From Prevotellaceae bacterium HUN156 (GTDB taxonomy: Bacteria > Bacteroidota > Bacteroidia > Bacteroidales > Bacteroidaceae), in the NCBI GenBank assembly GCA_900119285.1, contig FPIT01000010.1:124001-188000 (forward strand): 64,000 nt of DNA, read 5' to 3'. Positions 8,793 to 17,004 of this stretch are shown one piece after another. The position numbers and the translations under genes are program-made. The first letter of the stretch is position 1. The number at the start of each line of letters is the position of its first letter. The notes beneath the pieces are model-generated. The model worked only from the letters and a program-made list of their open reading frames with translations, ran no database searches and was not told where the DNA came from.

Positions 8793-10087
8793 TATTTCAA
8801 TTTAATTATATCGCTCCACCTTGTAGTGGGATTCTTACTTCGGAAGTCGTGCTTGATGGCGTTGGCGAAGACGTCAGCCTTGCCCTTCCCATTGGGCTTG
8901 GTGTATTGCTGAGAGCCGAGCACGACGGTCTCTGAACCATGGAGGCGATTGATGCGGTCTATGACCTCATCGAGTCGCTTCATCTTCTGGAACTGTTCAG
9001 CATTCGTATCGAACAAATCCTGCTGGATGGGTGAGTCAGGACAGATACCCATAACGATAACGCCAGCCTTCTTATACATGTAGCCAGGGCGGTAGATCTG
9101 TTCGAGCACGTCCGATGCTGCCTTTGTGATAGCAATAGTGGAAGCAGACGGCGTTAACAGTCTTGTTTCCTGATAGTTCCAATATTGCGCTAAATCTTCA
9201 CGAAAATGGTTTGTGTTAAGGAAAACGCCTACAATCGTAGCCACTGTATTCTGCTGACGCAGCTTCTCAGCACAGCGGGCAGCATAGTTGGCAACGTGCG
9301 TTTTCAGTCCGTTGATATCGGACACCATGCCGTTAAACGAGCGACTGGTACAGATGGACTTCTTCTTTGCCAACTGCTCGTTGGGCACCGCGTCGATGCC
9401 GTTCAATTCGCGCCATGTACGCACGATATTGATATTGTTAAAGGTCACCTGTACCCAGCTCTCGTGCAGCTTGGCGAAGTCGAGAGCAGTCTTACAGCCC
9501 AGTGCCTGCAGTCGTGCTGCATAGCGGCGACCGATACCCCAGACGTCTTCTATCGGGCACCATTCCAGCGCCTTCTCACGCTTATAGTCCGTATCTATCA
9601 TGCAGCAATGGCGGTATGCCTCGAACTTCTTCGCCAGTTTCGAGGCTATCTTTGCCAGCGTCTTGGTAGGTGCCAGTCCAATGCTGATGGGCATGCCCAC
9701 CTCACGCTTCACACGCTTATGCAGGCGCTCACCCCACTGTTGCAACTGGTCAAGTTCGATGCCGTCCAGATACATGAAGCACTCGTCGATGGAATAGCGG
9801 AAATAGGCGGGTGTCTCGCTGCGAATGATGCTTACTACCCTACCCGTCAGTTCGCCGTATAGCTCGTAGTTAGAGGAGAATACTGCAATCTTGTTGTTCG
9901 GGAATTGCTGTTCCAGCTGAAAGTACGGTGTGCCCTCCTTCACGCCCATTGCCTTAGCCTCGTTGCTTCGTGCCACCACACAACCGTCGTTATTCGACAA
10001 CACCACCACGGGCACCCCTTTCAGGTCTGGCCTGAAGACGCGCTCACAGCTTACATAGCAGTTATCGAGGTCAGCAATTCCGTACAT
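8792..10087 (-). CDS. umuC: Y-family DNA polymerase V catalytic subunit
   Basis: This 431-residue error-prone polymerase copies past damaged bases. The ImpB/MucB/SamB domain is clear: MYGIADLDNCYVSCERVF (first metal-binding Asp), FRYSIDECFMYLDG (catalytic DE pair), VPVVVLSNNDGCVVARS, and the helix-hairpin-helix region VWGIGRRYAARLQALG near 185-200. C-terminal little-finger sequence follows. It lies 45 bp after umuD and is surely cotranscribed with it. Inside a prophage it would raise mutation or help damage tolerance during induction. Confidence 0.96.
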   Translation of the reverse strand: MYGIADLDNCYVSCERVFRPDLKGVPVVVLSNNDGCVVARSNEAKAMGVKEGTPYFQLEQQFPNNKIAVFSSNYELYGELTGRVVSIIRSETPAYFRYSIDECFMYLDGIELDQLQQWGERLHKRVKREVGMPISIGLAPTKTLAKIASKLAKKFEAYRHCCMIDTDYKREKALEWCPIEDVWGIGRRYAARLQALGCKTALDFAKLHESWVQVTFNNINIVRTWRELNGIDAVPNEQLAKKKSICTSRSFNGMVSDINGLKTHVANYAARCAEKLRQQNTVATIVGVFLNTNHFREDLAQYWNYQETRLLTPSASTIAITKAASDVLEQIYRPGYMYKKAGVIVMGICPDSPIQQDLFDTNAEQFQKMKRLDEVIDRINRLHGSETVVLGSQQYTKPNGKGKADVFANAIKHDFRSKNPTTRWSDIIKLK

Positions 10088-10132
10088 GTCAAGTAGAAAG
10101 TTGAATGTTGAAAGTTGAGAATTAGCAGCGCA

Positions 10133-10570
10133 TTATACAGTTTCAAACGTTCTAATCAGGTGAATCACGGTGCCCCATACCTCGAAGTTGTCGCCTGCCT
10201 CTACCTTGAACACGGGATAGTCGGGGTTGGCTGGTCGCAGTTCTATATACCCTTCCGCCTTGTGCGTCAGGTCGAGGTACTTCATAGTGAACTCTCCGTT
10301 CCAGAAAGCCACGATGATGGAGCCGTTGCGAGGTTCTACAGCACGGTCTATTATCACGCGGTCGCCGTTAAAGATGCCAGCGTCCTTCATCGAGTCGCCC
10401 TCTACATCGCCATAGAACGATGCTTCAGGGTGCCGGATGTAGTCGCGGTTGAAGTCCAGCGTCTCGTGGATATAGTCTTCTGCTGGCGACGGGAATCCCG
10501 CCTTTACGCCTGCATGAAGCAGTTCCAGCTTGGTACTGAAGTCGCCTTTGCTTATCTTGATATTTCCCAT
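10133..10570 (-). CDS. umuD: SOS self-cleaving mutagenesis protein UmuD
   Basis: This 145-residue LexA-fold serine peptidase has the cleavage site Ala24-Gly25 (KAGFPSPA), nucleophile Ser60 (EGDSMKDAG) and general base Lys97 (FTMKYLDL). The numbering is the same as E. coli UmuD. RecA filaments would trigger removal of the first 24 residues, giving UmuD' that works with UmuC. The promoter and 5' leader are identical over 35 bp to those of crcB at 58774-58808. No E. coli-type LexA box is visible. Confidence 0.95.
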   Translation of the reverse strand: MGNIKISKGDFSTKLELLHAGVKAGFPSPAEDYIHETLDFNRDYIRHPEASFYGDVEGDSMKDAGIFNGDRVIIDRAVEPRNGSIIVAFWNGEFTMKYLDLTHKAEGYIELRPANPDYPVFKVEAGDNFEVWGTVIHLIRTFETV

Positions 10571-10604
10571 TTCCTAATAATTCTCAAAATCTACTGCAAA
10601 GATA
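10570..10604 (-). promoter_or_regulatory. umuD promoter and leader, shared with crcB
   Basis: The minus-strand -7 box TATCTTTG (10597-10604) is followed by a leader identical over 35 bp to 58774-58808. The region upstream overlaps the divergent carbonic anhydrase promoter (TACTTTTG at 10627-10634), so the two start sites share control DNA. Confidence 0.7.
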
Positions 10605-10626
10605 CTCATTTTACATCATTTTGTCG

Positions 10627-10634
10627 TACTTTTG
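10627..10634 (+). promoter_or_regulatory. promoter -7 box of carbonic anhydrase operon
   Basis: TACTTTTG fits TAnnTTTG. It lies downstream of the longest possible start at 10621, so the true start must be the later ATG at 10669. Confidence 0.65.
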
Positions 10635-10668
10635 TGGAGATATTTATTTGAAATTAGATATTACGCCT

Positions 10669-11208
10669 ATGATAGACCAGATTATTGCCTACAACAAGAC
10701 CTTCGTAGAACAGAAGGGCTACGAGAAGTATCTGACCAGCAAGTATCCAGATAAGAAACTTGCGGTACTGTCATGTATGGACACCAGACTGACCGAACTG
10801 CTTCCTGCAGCACTCGGTCTGAAGAATGGTGATGCTAAGATTATCAAGAATGCTGGCGGCTTGGTGATTTCTGCCTTCGACTCAGCTATGCGTAGTCTCA
10901 TTGTGGCTATCTATGAGCTGGGCGTGGAGGAAATCATGGTGGTGGCTCACTCTCATTGCGGAGCCTGTCACATGAGCTACGACCACTTTCATCACGAGAT
11001 GATAGCCCGTGGCGTTACGGATGAGACACTTGACACCATCCGCAAGTGTGGCATCAATCTGGATCATTGGCTAGAAGGTTTCAAGGATACACCAGAATCC
11101 GTCCGCAAGACCGTTGAGACCATCAAAACACATCCCCTTGTGCCAAAGGATGTTGTGGTTCGTGGGTTCATCATTGACTCTGAAACTGGAGCATTGGAAG
11201 AGATATAA
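10669..11208 (+). CDS. beta-class carbonic anhydrase
   Basis: This 179-residue enzyme converts CO2 and water to bicarbonate. The zinc ligands are Cys36 (SCMDTR, with the Asp38-Arg40 dyad), His94 and Cys97 (AHSHCGAC). The start is placed at ATG 10669 because the promoter lies upstream of it. It is short like the plant/Methanobacterium-type class. It is the first gene of a plus-strand row of stress or metabolic genes, divergent from umuD. It is cargo within the prophage rather than phage structure. Confidence 0.93.
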   Translation: MIDQIIAYNKTFVEQKGYEKYLTSKYPDKKLAVLSCMDTRLTELLPAALGLKNGDAKIIKNAGGLVISAFDSAMRSLIVAIYELGVEEIMVVAHSHCGACHMSYDHFHHEMIARGVTDETLDTIRKCGINLDHWLEGFKDTPESVRKTVETIKTHPLVPKDVVVRGFIIDSETGALEEI

Positions 11209-11216
11209 TAGCACTT

Positions 11217-11579
11217 ATGAAACATATCGCTTTTTCATTCATATTCATAGCCATGTTATTTTGCTCATGCGGCTCTAAAAGCACCAAAGAATCACAGAGC
11301 GAGATAACGGCGGAGATGGCTCTTGAAGGCGTCAGCAACTATTGCCATAGCACCTATGACTGGAGTATCGCCAAGGATAATCCAGACATCATGGGTGTGG
11401 AGATGGGCGAAGAGACCGATTCCACCTATCAGGTGGTATTCCGCAGTTATACTGGGGCATTCGTCCATTTCTACGTCGATAAAGCCAGTGGCTCTACGAG
11501 AATGGAAGAGTATGTTCCTACCCTTGATGTCAAAAGCGACGCAGGAACGATTGATATATTCGATTATATAAAGAAATAA
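11217..11579 (+). CDS. small secreted lipoprotein
   Basis: This 120-residue protein has a lipoprotein signal (MKHIAFSFIFIAMLFCSCGS, lipobox FCSC). The mature part is small, acidic and beta-rich, with TYQVVFRSYTGAFVHFYVDKASGSTRMEEY, resembling a PepSY-like or DUF-type fold only loosely. It follows the carbonic anhydrase gene at 8 bp and precedes the flavin protein at 3 bp, so it is operonic. Function unknown. Confidence 0.85.
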   Translation: MKHIAFSFIFIAMLFCSCGSKSTKESQSEITAEMALEGVSNYCHSTYDWSIAKDNPDIMGVEMGEETDSTYQVVFRSYTGAFVHFYVDKASGSTRMEEYVPTLDVKSDAGTIDIFDYIKK

Positions 11580-11582
11580 AGA

Positions 11583-12098
11583 ATGAGAAAATCAAGTAGA
11601 GAGATGGATGCAGCCTTCGCCTTTGAGGTGTTAGACAAGGCGCCATATATCACCGTCAGCTTTACGCGAGCAGATGGCACACCTTATGGTGTACCACTGT
11701 CGCTGGCTCGCACAGACGATAAAACCTTCTATTTTCATTGTGCCCTAGAAGGTGATAAGTTGGACTGCATAGCAGTCAATCCAACTGTAGCTCTGTCGGC
11801 AGTCACAAAGTGTGCCCCTACTGTTGGCCCCAAGGATGGCAGCTTCACACTCCAGTACAAGTCAGCAATGGCAGTTGGTAAGGCTGAGATAGTAACGGAT
11901 CGAGACGAAAAGATAGAGGCTCTGAGAGTTATCTGCCAGCGTTTTCTACCCAAGCACATGGATGCCTTCGACGATGCCATCGCCCGTAGTCTCGAACGTA
12001 CGGCAGTCGTGAAGATTACTCTTACCTCACTTCCTACAGGTAAGCGCAAGCAGTATGACAAAGATGGAGAAGAAATGAAATGGCAAAGAATGGAATGA
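11583..12098 (+). CDS. pyridoxamine-5'-phosphate-oxidase-like FMN protein (NimA-like)
   Basis: This 171-residue split-barrel flavoprotein has MRKSSREMD ... VLDKAPYITVSFTRADGTPYGVPLS and FYFHCALEGDKLDCIAVNP. These match the NimA-type 5-nitroimidazole reductase/PNPOx-like family common in Bacteroidetes. It would bind FMN and reduce small molecules. Whether it gives metronidazole resistance cannot be told from sequence alone. The 3' end overlaps the next gene by 19 bp. Confidence 0.85.
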   Translation: MRKSSREMDAAFAFEVLDKAPYITVSFTRADGTPYGVPLSLARTDDKTFYFHCALEGDKLDCIAVNPTVALSAVTKCAPTVGPKDGSFTLQYKSAMAVGKAEIVTDRDEKIEALRVICQRFLPKHMDAFDDAIARSLERTAVVKITLTSLPTGKRKQYDKDGEEMKWQRME

Positions 12099-12388
12099 CA
12101 AGGATTGAACGAGAGAAGCAGACCGTCCGCAAGATGATAGAGCTCTATTGCCGTCATCATCTGAAACAGGACACGATGCCTGATGAATATCAGTATCTGG
12201 CAGAGTTCGCTTGTCGCCGTCTTGACCATTGCAAGTATGGCGAGAAGAAGACAGCCTGCAAGAACTGCCCGACTCATTGTTATGCGCCTAAGGAGCGAGA
12301 ACAAATCCGTAAAATCATGCGCTGGGCAGGTCCGAGAATGATATTCTACTCACCAGTTGAAGCCATAAAGCATTTGTTCAACAAATAA
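12080..12388 (+). CDS. nitrous-oxide-stimulated promoter family protein (YgbA_NO)
   Basis: This 102-residue protein matches the YgbA_NO family: ERQTVRKMIELYCRHH-like start, ACRRLDHCKYGEKKTACKNCPTHCY with a conserved Cys cluster, and REQIRKIMRWAGPRMI. Homologues respond to nitrosative stress, and the cysteines likely bind a metal or iron-sulfur cluster. It overlaps the flavoprotein gene, supporting joint expression under redox or NO stress. Confidence 0.88.
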   Translation: MAKNGMTRIEREKQTVRKMIELYCRHHLKQDTMPDEYQYLAEFACRRLDHCKYGEKKTACKNCPTHCYAPKEREQIRKIMRWAGPRMIFYSPVEAIKHLFNK

Positions 12389-12400
12389 CTTGTAGATACT

Positions 12401-12634
12401 ATGAACGTCGACACAACAAAAATGTGTTCACACCTACAGCGAAAGCTATTTGAAGAGGATGGCATCTATCATCCTCTTTGGCTTGCCATGCAGGATGATA
12501 CAGAACTGACGGCAGTAGTCCGCTCTCGTCAACTTCATATCTATCGAAATGACAAGAAGGTGTTGGTGCTGGCTGGAAAGAGCGCTCCAAAGATTATCAG
12601 AGAAGATAAACTCTGTGAATTGTTGCCTAAATAA
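12401..12634 (+). CDS. hypothetical small protein
   Basis: This 77-residue protein (MNVDTTKMCSHLQRKLFEEDGIYHPLW ... KVLVLAGKSAPKIIREDKL) sits 12 bp after the YgbA-like gene and 7 bp before a zinc-ribbon gene on the same strand. No known domain or signal peptide is seen. A real gene is likely from operon spacing. Function unknown. Confidence 0.65.
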   Translation: MNVDTTKMCSHLQRKLFEEDGIYHPLWLAMQDDTELTAVVRSRQLHIYRNDKKVLVLAGKSAPKIIREDKLCELLPK

Positions 12635-12641
12635 TTAAGCT

Positions 12642-12935
12642 ATGTCTTGGAAACGGAAATATCGCTGCAAGGCTTGTGGATACGAGGCTGAGGTGTACGA
12701 GGGACGCGGACTGTTCCGCCAGCAGATTACGCCTATACTCTGCCCTGACTGCCATACCATCCAGAACATTGTTGTGGGTGGTATCATAGCAGATGTAGCA
12801 CCATCCTACAGAAGTGAGGTTGGTCGCTTGTGTCTGCAATGTGGTAGCGAAAATATCCGTATATGGGATATGAAGACGTGCCCTAAGTGTCAGGGCGAAA
12901 TGGATGATACAGGAGAAAAGGAGTTTTGGACATGA
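12642..12935 (+). CDS. double zinc-ribbon protein
   Basis: This 97-residue protein has four CxxC knuckles: CKACG, CPDC, CLQCG and CPKCQ, arranged as two zinc ribbons. A GRGLFRQQITPILCPDC segment lies between. It could bind nucleic acid or act in metal handling; no named family is certain. Same strand and close spacing put it in the carbonic anhydrase-YgbA row. Confidence 0.8.
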   Translation: MSWKRKYRCKACGYEAEVYEGRGLFRQQITPILCPDCHTIQNIVVGGIIADVAPSYRSEVGRLCLQCGSENIRIWDMKTCPKCQGEMDDTGEKEFWT

Positions 12936-12954
12936 CCATTAAGAGTGAAGAATC

Positions 12955-13155
12955 ATGAAACTAAGTAAACGTAAAATTAAGTATTCCGCAATATTCGGCA
13001 TCTGCTGGTTTGTCATCTTAGTCATCCTAGTGGATGGAGTGCTGAAGTTCCAGACTTTGGTAAAATATTTCAGCTCGTACGCATTAGTAGAGATTTTGCT
13101 TCTTCTATTAGTCATACTTCCAACGCTGGCAGTCTACATCATTACCAAAAGATAA
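12955..13155 (+). CDS. small two-helix membrane protein
   Basis: This 66-residue protein has a basic N terminus (MKLSKRKIKYS) and two hydrophobic helices (about 13-31 and 42-62). It starts 19 bp after the zinc-ribbon gene. No family is recognised. It could serve as a membrane partner of the row, but this is only position-based. Confidence 0.55.
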   Translation: MKLSKRKIKYSAIFGICWFVILVILVDGVLKFQTLVKYFSSYALVEILLLLLVILPTLAVYIITKR

Positions 13156-13252
13156 TACTTAGAGTCTTCATCGATATTGTTTAGAGACAGTCAGCCAAAG
13201 ACCACCGACTAACAATATGATAGAAAAAATTTGTATTTTTCAAATATAATCT

Positions 13253-13260
13253 ATATCTTT
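13253..13260 (+). promoter_or_regulatory. promoter -7 box of lipoprotein gene 13307
   Basis: TATCTTTG lies 46 bp before the ATG at 13307 in a very A/T-rich region, supporting that start over the longer frame from 13259. Confidence 0.65.
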
Positions 13261-13306
13261 GCAAAAGCTAATAACGAATAACCTAAAGAAAATAAGGAGA
13301 CTAATT

Positions 13307-13975
13307 ATGAAAAGAGGTATTTTGGCAATTGTTGGCCTAGCTCTATTGGCATCATGCTCAGTAAAGACAAATGAGGAAAAAGCTCGTGATTTAATAGAGC
13401 CACAAGTTAAAGCTAATCTTATAAAACCAGACAGCTATGAATTTGCTCAGATGCAGCTTGATAGTTGTTTCAGTGACGATACTAATCGGAATCCAAAATC
13501 TATTGAGTTCGTACTGAAAGTAGCTAGGCTATTCAAAGAGTATAAGGAATATATGTCAGATGCTGAAGAAGCTGAGACTTCTATGACCATTTATGCACCA
13601 ACATATGGTTATCAAGACGCTCACTCCAAACAGCAACAAAAAAAGTACAAGGCAGAAATGGAAAAAGCTCAGCGAAAAGCAGCAATTGCAAAAGATAAAA
13701 TTCTTCAGCTGTACAAAGAAAATAAAGAATTCTTTAAGAGTTTCCAATCTGCAAAACACGAATTTACTGGATGGTCAGTTGCATTTAGTTATCGTGCAGA
13801 AACAGCTGGAGGACTGAAGATAATGGGAAATAATCTCTACTTCTTGGATAAAGATTTGACCGAGATAACTCACAGCTTTTCAGAAGATGAGTTGTCGGAT
13901 TTGAATTCAGCAGGGATTGATGATCTACAATATGAGTTTGAAGATGAATTCAAGGAATTAGCCGAAGATGATTAA
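13307..13975 (+). CDS. secreted lipoprotein, unknown function
   Basis: This 222-residue protein has a lipoprotein signal MKRGILAIVGLALLASC. The mature part begins SVKTNEEKARDLIEPQVKANLIKPDSYEFAQMQLDSCF, the look of a 'loss of folding, DUF' lipoprotein frequent in Bacteroidales. A Lys/Gln/Glu coiled coil (about 120-155) is followed by a C-terminal acidic segment. It has its own promoter and ends 6 bp from the convergent phage gene at 13982, marking the right edge of this cargo block. Confidence 0.85.
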   Translation: MKRGILAIVGLALLASCSVKTNEEKARDLIEPQVKANLIKPDSYEFAQMQLDSCFSDDTNRNPKSIEFVLKVARLFKEYKEYMSDAEEAETSMTIYAPTYGYQDAHSKQQQKKYKAEMEKAQRKAAIAKDKILQLYKENKEFFKSFQSAKHEFTGWSVAFSYRAETAGGLKIMGNNLYFLDKDLTEITHSFSEDELSDLNSAGIDDLQYEFEDEFKELAEDD

Positions 13976-13981
13976 TAATTA

Positions 13982-14413
13982 TTAGTGGTTGTATCGACGA
14001 TATTTGTCATCTAGCGCTTTCGCTACCAATCCGACAAATTCATTACCGATGTTATCAGCCATGAAGTCGCGGATGTTCATGACGGAAGCATAATACTTAC
14101 GGCTGAACCACTTCTTTGCAACTCTTTTCTTTTCTCGACCTATATCCCCGTGGTTGCCACGGGGAATTTCTTTTCCTGTACCGAAGTCCTGCCATAGTCC
14201 GTACTCCAAGAAGGACTGGCTAAGTCCTACTTCAATAAAGCGGCCGTCTGCCTTGATGGGTAATGACTTTGGCGAGGATAATAATCGACCAGTGTCAATC
14301 ACATCAAGCAAGGTCATCTGCTCACGCCATATCTTTAGCATGGTGTCGTTGAAGGCGTTGACATACTTTTCACGCTCGCTTTGTGGGTCTATATGTAGAT
14401 TATTATTGAACAT
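13982..14413 (-). CDS. phage tail-completion or minor capsid protein, gp10-like
   Basis: This 143-residue protein contains LLDVIDTGRLLSSPKSL, VGLSQSFLEYGLWQDFGTGKEIPRGNHGDIGREKKRVAKKWFSRKYY. A 'YGxxQDFGTG ... R..KWF' pattern is typical of HK97 gp10-like/tail-completion proteins. It is the last gene of the unit starting at the 15715-15749 promoter. The family is inferred from the motif; the exact role at the neck is not proven. Confidence 0.7.
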   Translation of the reverse strand: MFNNNLHIDPQSEREKYVNAFNDTMLKIWREQMTLLDVIDTGRLLSSPKSLPIKADGRFIEVGLSQSFLEYGLWQDFGTGKEIPRGNHGDIGREKKRVAKKWFSRKYYASVMNIRDFMADNIGNEFVGLVAKALDDKYRRYNH

Positions 14414-14422
14414 TGAACATTA

Positions 14423-14953
14423 TTATTCATTCCATTCGTTTTCATTGAACTGCAAATCGGTGAAGGTGTCAACTGCGATTTGAAAATAAGCACAGGCGCA
14501 TCCAGAAAAGAAATAGCGGTCGATTTCTTGGAAGGAGATTCGCGGGTCGATGTAGATGGAATGCTCTTGTAAGCGGGTCTGTTCCAGGATTAGTACAGTC
14601 ATGAACTGACGGAACAGTTCCCGCATGGTATTCATACATTGTTCGCGTGCGCCCATATTGTCAATAGCATGGCGCATTGCCAGAAACACCGTCTTCACTC
14701 GGCGAGTGTGCGGTGTGTTATTAATGTCCGTAAATCCCTGTGAGATGTCGGACACACAGACGAAAGCGGTTTTCGTCTGCATCTTAGCCAATGCTTCTTC
14801 GAAACCATCTAGCCCTGAGACTCTGCAGAAGGTGAAGTGCTTGGACTGAGCGAACTTGTTGCGCTTGGTCAGGCTCTCAAAGAATGCAGTGGCGTTCCAG
14901 TTAAAAGTATCGTTGTTCTGAACTGGCATGGGTTGCTGTGGTAATAGTAACAT
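14423..14953 (-). CDS. phage neck or tail terminator-like protein
   Basis: This soluble 176-residue protein (MLLLPQQPMPVQNNDTFNWNA ... EIDRYFFSGCACAYFQIAVDTFTDLQFNENEWNE) lies between two structural genes with gaps of 9 and 4 bp. The C-terminal beta-rich end is like small tail terminators, but no family motif is certain. It is structural by context. Confidence 0.65.
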   Translation of the reverse strand: MLLLPQQPMPVQNNDTFNWNATAFFESLTKRNKFAQSKHFTFCRVSGLDGFEEALAKMQTKTAFVCVSDISQGFTDINNTPHTRRVKTVFLAMRHAIDNMGAREQCMNTMRELFRQFMTVLILEQTRLQEHSIYIDPRISFQEIDRYFFSGCACAYFQIAVDTFTDLQFNENEWNE

Positions 14954-14957
14954 AGGA

Positions 14958-15710
14958 TTATGCTTTATTAGTTGTTTTTCTTATCTCTTCTGCCTCACGG
15001 GCTATAGCATCCAGTTCCGTGAGTGCTCGCCATGTATCCATCTTCATGATGGCTGCCTCTTTGGTGATGTCACCACCCGTCAGGGCACGTATCATGGCGT
15101 TCGTGCTGTCACGAAGCTGATGGTATAAATCTGTCTGGCCGTTGCCTAGCAGATTTCCGTCCGTTGATGATGCGGGCTTATAGAAGTTCGGGAATAGCCC
15201 CGCGAAATACTGTTTGAGCGAGGCTATCCAGTAGAATATGCCTACCAGCTGAGCCTTGTCAGGCTTCACATGGTCGCTGGCGTATAACACCTGCGCCATC
15301 TGAAGCAGCAGCTCGTCCGACTGTGTGTTGAGATAACCCTGGAACAGGTTGTCAACAAACAGGTATTGCTCAAACGGGACCTTTTCGAAGTCTGCTGGCA
15401 AAGCATGGTACTTGCCTATTCGTGCGATACGAACGGGCATTGGTGGGAAGTTGTCTAGGAAATCAAGGACTGAGGTGGCTTGCTGAATCTGCCTCGTACT
15501 TAGAGCCACTTCCGGCTCTTCTTTTCTCTTAATGAGGAAACGGTGGTGAGGCAGAGTGGCCAGCACCTTCAGGCTGTTCCACTTCATGATGCTGAGCGTC
15601 TTGACCTCTGCAGCAGACAAGTCACGTGCGAATAGTCCATAGACCATGAGCAGCTGCTTGTCTGAAAGTTCAGCCCAGCTTGTGGGCAAAGTGATATTGA
15701 ATACTTCCAT
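14958..15710 (-). CDS. phage structural/connector-region protein
   Basis: This 250-residue protein starts at ATG 15710 (MEVFNITLPTSWAELSDKQ). The longer frame upstream would run through the promoter and terminator. It is alpha-helical with IKRKEEPEVALSTRQIQQA and AQVLYASDHVKPDKAQLVGIFYWIASLKQ. The -7 box ends only 4 bp before the ATG, so the mRNA may be nearly leaderless. It is the first gene of a three-gene late unit. Exact role unknown. Confidence 0.7.
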   Translation of the reverse strand: MEVFNITLPTSWAELSDKQLLMVYGLFARDLSAAEVKTLSIMKWNSLKVLATLPHHRFLIKRKEEPEVALSTRQIQQATSVLDFLDNFPPMPVRIARIGKYHALPADFEKVPFEQYLFVDNLFQGYLNTQSDELLLQMAQVLYASDHVKPDKAQLVGIFYWIASLKQYFAGLFPNFYKPASSTDGNLLGNGQTDLYHQLRDSTNAMIRALTGGDITKEAAIMKMDTWRALTELDAIAREAEEIRKTTNKA

Positions 15711-15714
15711 GCTG

Positions 15715-15749
15715 CAAAAGTATGGTTGTTTTAAATGATGGGAAAAGAC
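15715..15749 (-). promoter_or_regulatory. late phage promoter
   Basis: The minus strand reads GTCTTTT, 20 bp, TACTTTTG, placed a few bases before the ATG at 15710. It is one of the same-pattern late promoters listed at 4463. Confidence 0.75.
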
Positions 15750-15750
15750 A

Positions 15751-15784
15751 CAAAAAAGCGGCAGGCCTTTCGACTTGCCGCCGA
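15751..15784 (-). terminator. terminator upstream of late promoter
   Basis: On the minus strand GCGGCAAG ... CCTGCCGC forms a stem followed by TTTTTTG. It would end transcripts of the 15902 gene before the late promoter starts. Confidence 0.7.
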
Positions 15785-15901
15785 CAACAGCATTAGTGTT
15801 ATTCGGAGTATCTAGAAACTGAGCAAATTCCAAAGACAAATACCAAACGATAAGTGCCAATGTCCGCGCTTTCTAGTGTAGATGCGTTTCTCAACGCATT
15901 A

Positions 15902-16672
15902 TTATTTCTTGATTTTTGATTCCCAATCTTGATGAAGCTTATGCCATGTTTCGCTGTGAGCACCCAGAGCACCGATTTGACGAGGGTGTGCAAGTGGTAG
16001 GACTTTTAAGGTTCGACCATTGATAGTAACATCAGTGGCATTGCCATATCCGTAAAGATTAACATATTCCTGAAGTGACGTAAAAGGAACATCTGCAACT
16101 GCATTTAGGAACTGAGCAGAAGGTATGTCACCAAGCAGAACCAAAAGGCCTGCTTTTGATTCCTGCAGCTCTGTAAGAATCTCTTTATTTCTCTGTGGGT
16201 CGCTAAAGACAGTCGGACGCTCAGGGATAGTCACTTCATTCAGTCCATACTTTTCTATCAGTGGATTATATTTTTCCTTGATGACTTTTACCTGTCCAGA
16301 GTTTAGGCGAGTCTCAGGGAGAAGGTCGCATAGCCATGCATCGGCACGAGTATAGCCAAGTGCACCAAGGATATGCTCGTCGAGCACCTTTGCTGAAGGG
16401 CCGTTTAGATGTGCACCAGCGGGCTCAAGTGTGCCAAGTTCTTTTGGAATAGCTATTTTAGAGATTATCTCCTTAGCTTCATCTACGTTGCCGTCCCAGA
16501 AAATTCTTGGCTCACTTGCCACAGCTAAAGCTGGGCAGATAGTCTTGCCGTCTTTCTTCCAACGGGCATGAACGGCACTGGCATAAACACCAAGAACAAA
16601 TACTTTCTTGGGTGTTCTGTCCTGTTGTACAAGTGGACGAACAATCTGACCAAAAGGATATTTATAGTTCAT
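15902..16672 (-). CDS. uracil-DNA-glycosylase-superfamily-like protein
   Basis: This 256-residue protein starts at ATG 16672, downstream of a TATATTTG promoter. It has the outline of a UDG-superfamily fold: an N-terminal KKVFVLGVYASAVHARW strand, a central LVLLGDIPSAQFLN strand/helix, and a C-terminal LKVLPLAHPRQIG motif with HP and a distal W. Family members remove damaged bases; catalytic activity is not certain because the water-activating motif is divergent. It is divergent to the 5S rRNA gene and flanked by phage units, so it may be cargo. Confidence 0.55.
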   Translation of the reverse strand: MNYKYPFGQIVRPLVQQDRTPKKVFVLGVYASAVHARWKKDGKTICPALAVASEPRIFWDGNVDEAKEIISKIAIPKELGTLEPAGAHLNGPSAKVLDEHILGALGYTRADAWLCDLLPETRLNSGQVKVIKEKYNPLIEKYGLNEVTIPERPTVFSDPQRNKEILTELQESKAGLLVLLGDIPSAQFLNAVADVPFTSLQEYVNLYGYGNATDVTINGRTLKVLPLAHPRQIGALGAHSETWHKLHQDWESKIKK

Positions 16673-16690
16673 AAGTTGAAAATTTTGTTG

Positions 16691-16698
16691 CAAATATA
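16691..16698 (-). promoter_or_regulatory. promoter -7 box of the 15902-16672 gene
   Basis: TATATTTG on the minus strand lies 18 bp before the ATG at 16672. It decides that start over the longer frame beginning at 16693. Confidence 0.65.
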
Positions 16699-16741
16699 CA
16701 TTTATATTTTTAAAAAGTAGCCATTTCTCAAAAAAAAATAG

Positions 16742-16749
16742 TACTTTTG
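16742..16749 (+). promoter_or_regulatory. promoter -7 box of the lone 5S rRNA gene
   Basis: TACTTTTG fits TAnnTTTG, about 54 bp before the 5S start. No 16S or 23S gene is present, so this is the only visible promoter for the 5S. Confidence 0.6.
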
Positions 16750-16802
16750 CAAACTAAATATCTGGAGTGCTTGTCGCTTCCATATATAAATAATTCTAAT
16801 GA

Positions 16803-16915
16803 TTGGTGGTTATAGCGTCGGTGGGGGATAACACCTCTTCCCATTTCGAACAGAGAAGCTAAGCCCGATTGCGCCGATGGTACTGCAATAAAATGCGGGA
16901 GAGTAGGACGCCGCC
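16803..16915 (+). rRNA. rrf: 5S ribosomal RNA (orphan copy)
   Basis: The sequence TTGGTGGTTATAGCGTCGG ... CTCTTCCCATTTCGAACAG ... GATGGTACTGCAATAAAATG ... GGGAGAGTAGGACGCCGCC has the full 5S core, including the CCATTTCGAACAGAGAAGCTAAG loop. Terminal bases GGTGG (16805-16809) pair with CCGCC (16911-16915). It stands alone between a UDG-like gene and a broken holin-like frame, inside the phage late region. It appears intact by eye. Whether it is used in ribosomes is unknown. Confidence 0.9.
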
Positions 16916-17004
16916 TCCCCTCAGTTAGAATAGATACTGCCCATAATTAACCCAATTGCCGAGATGGGCACGGACAAACAATTGGTAAAAAAAACTTAAA
17001 AGAC

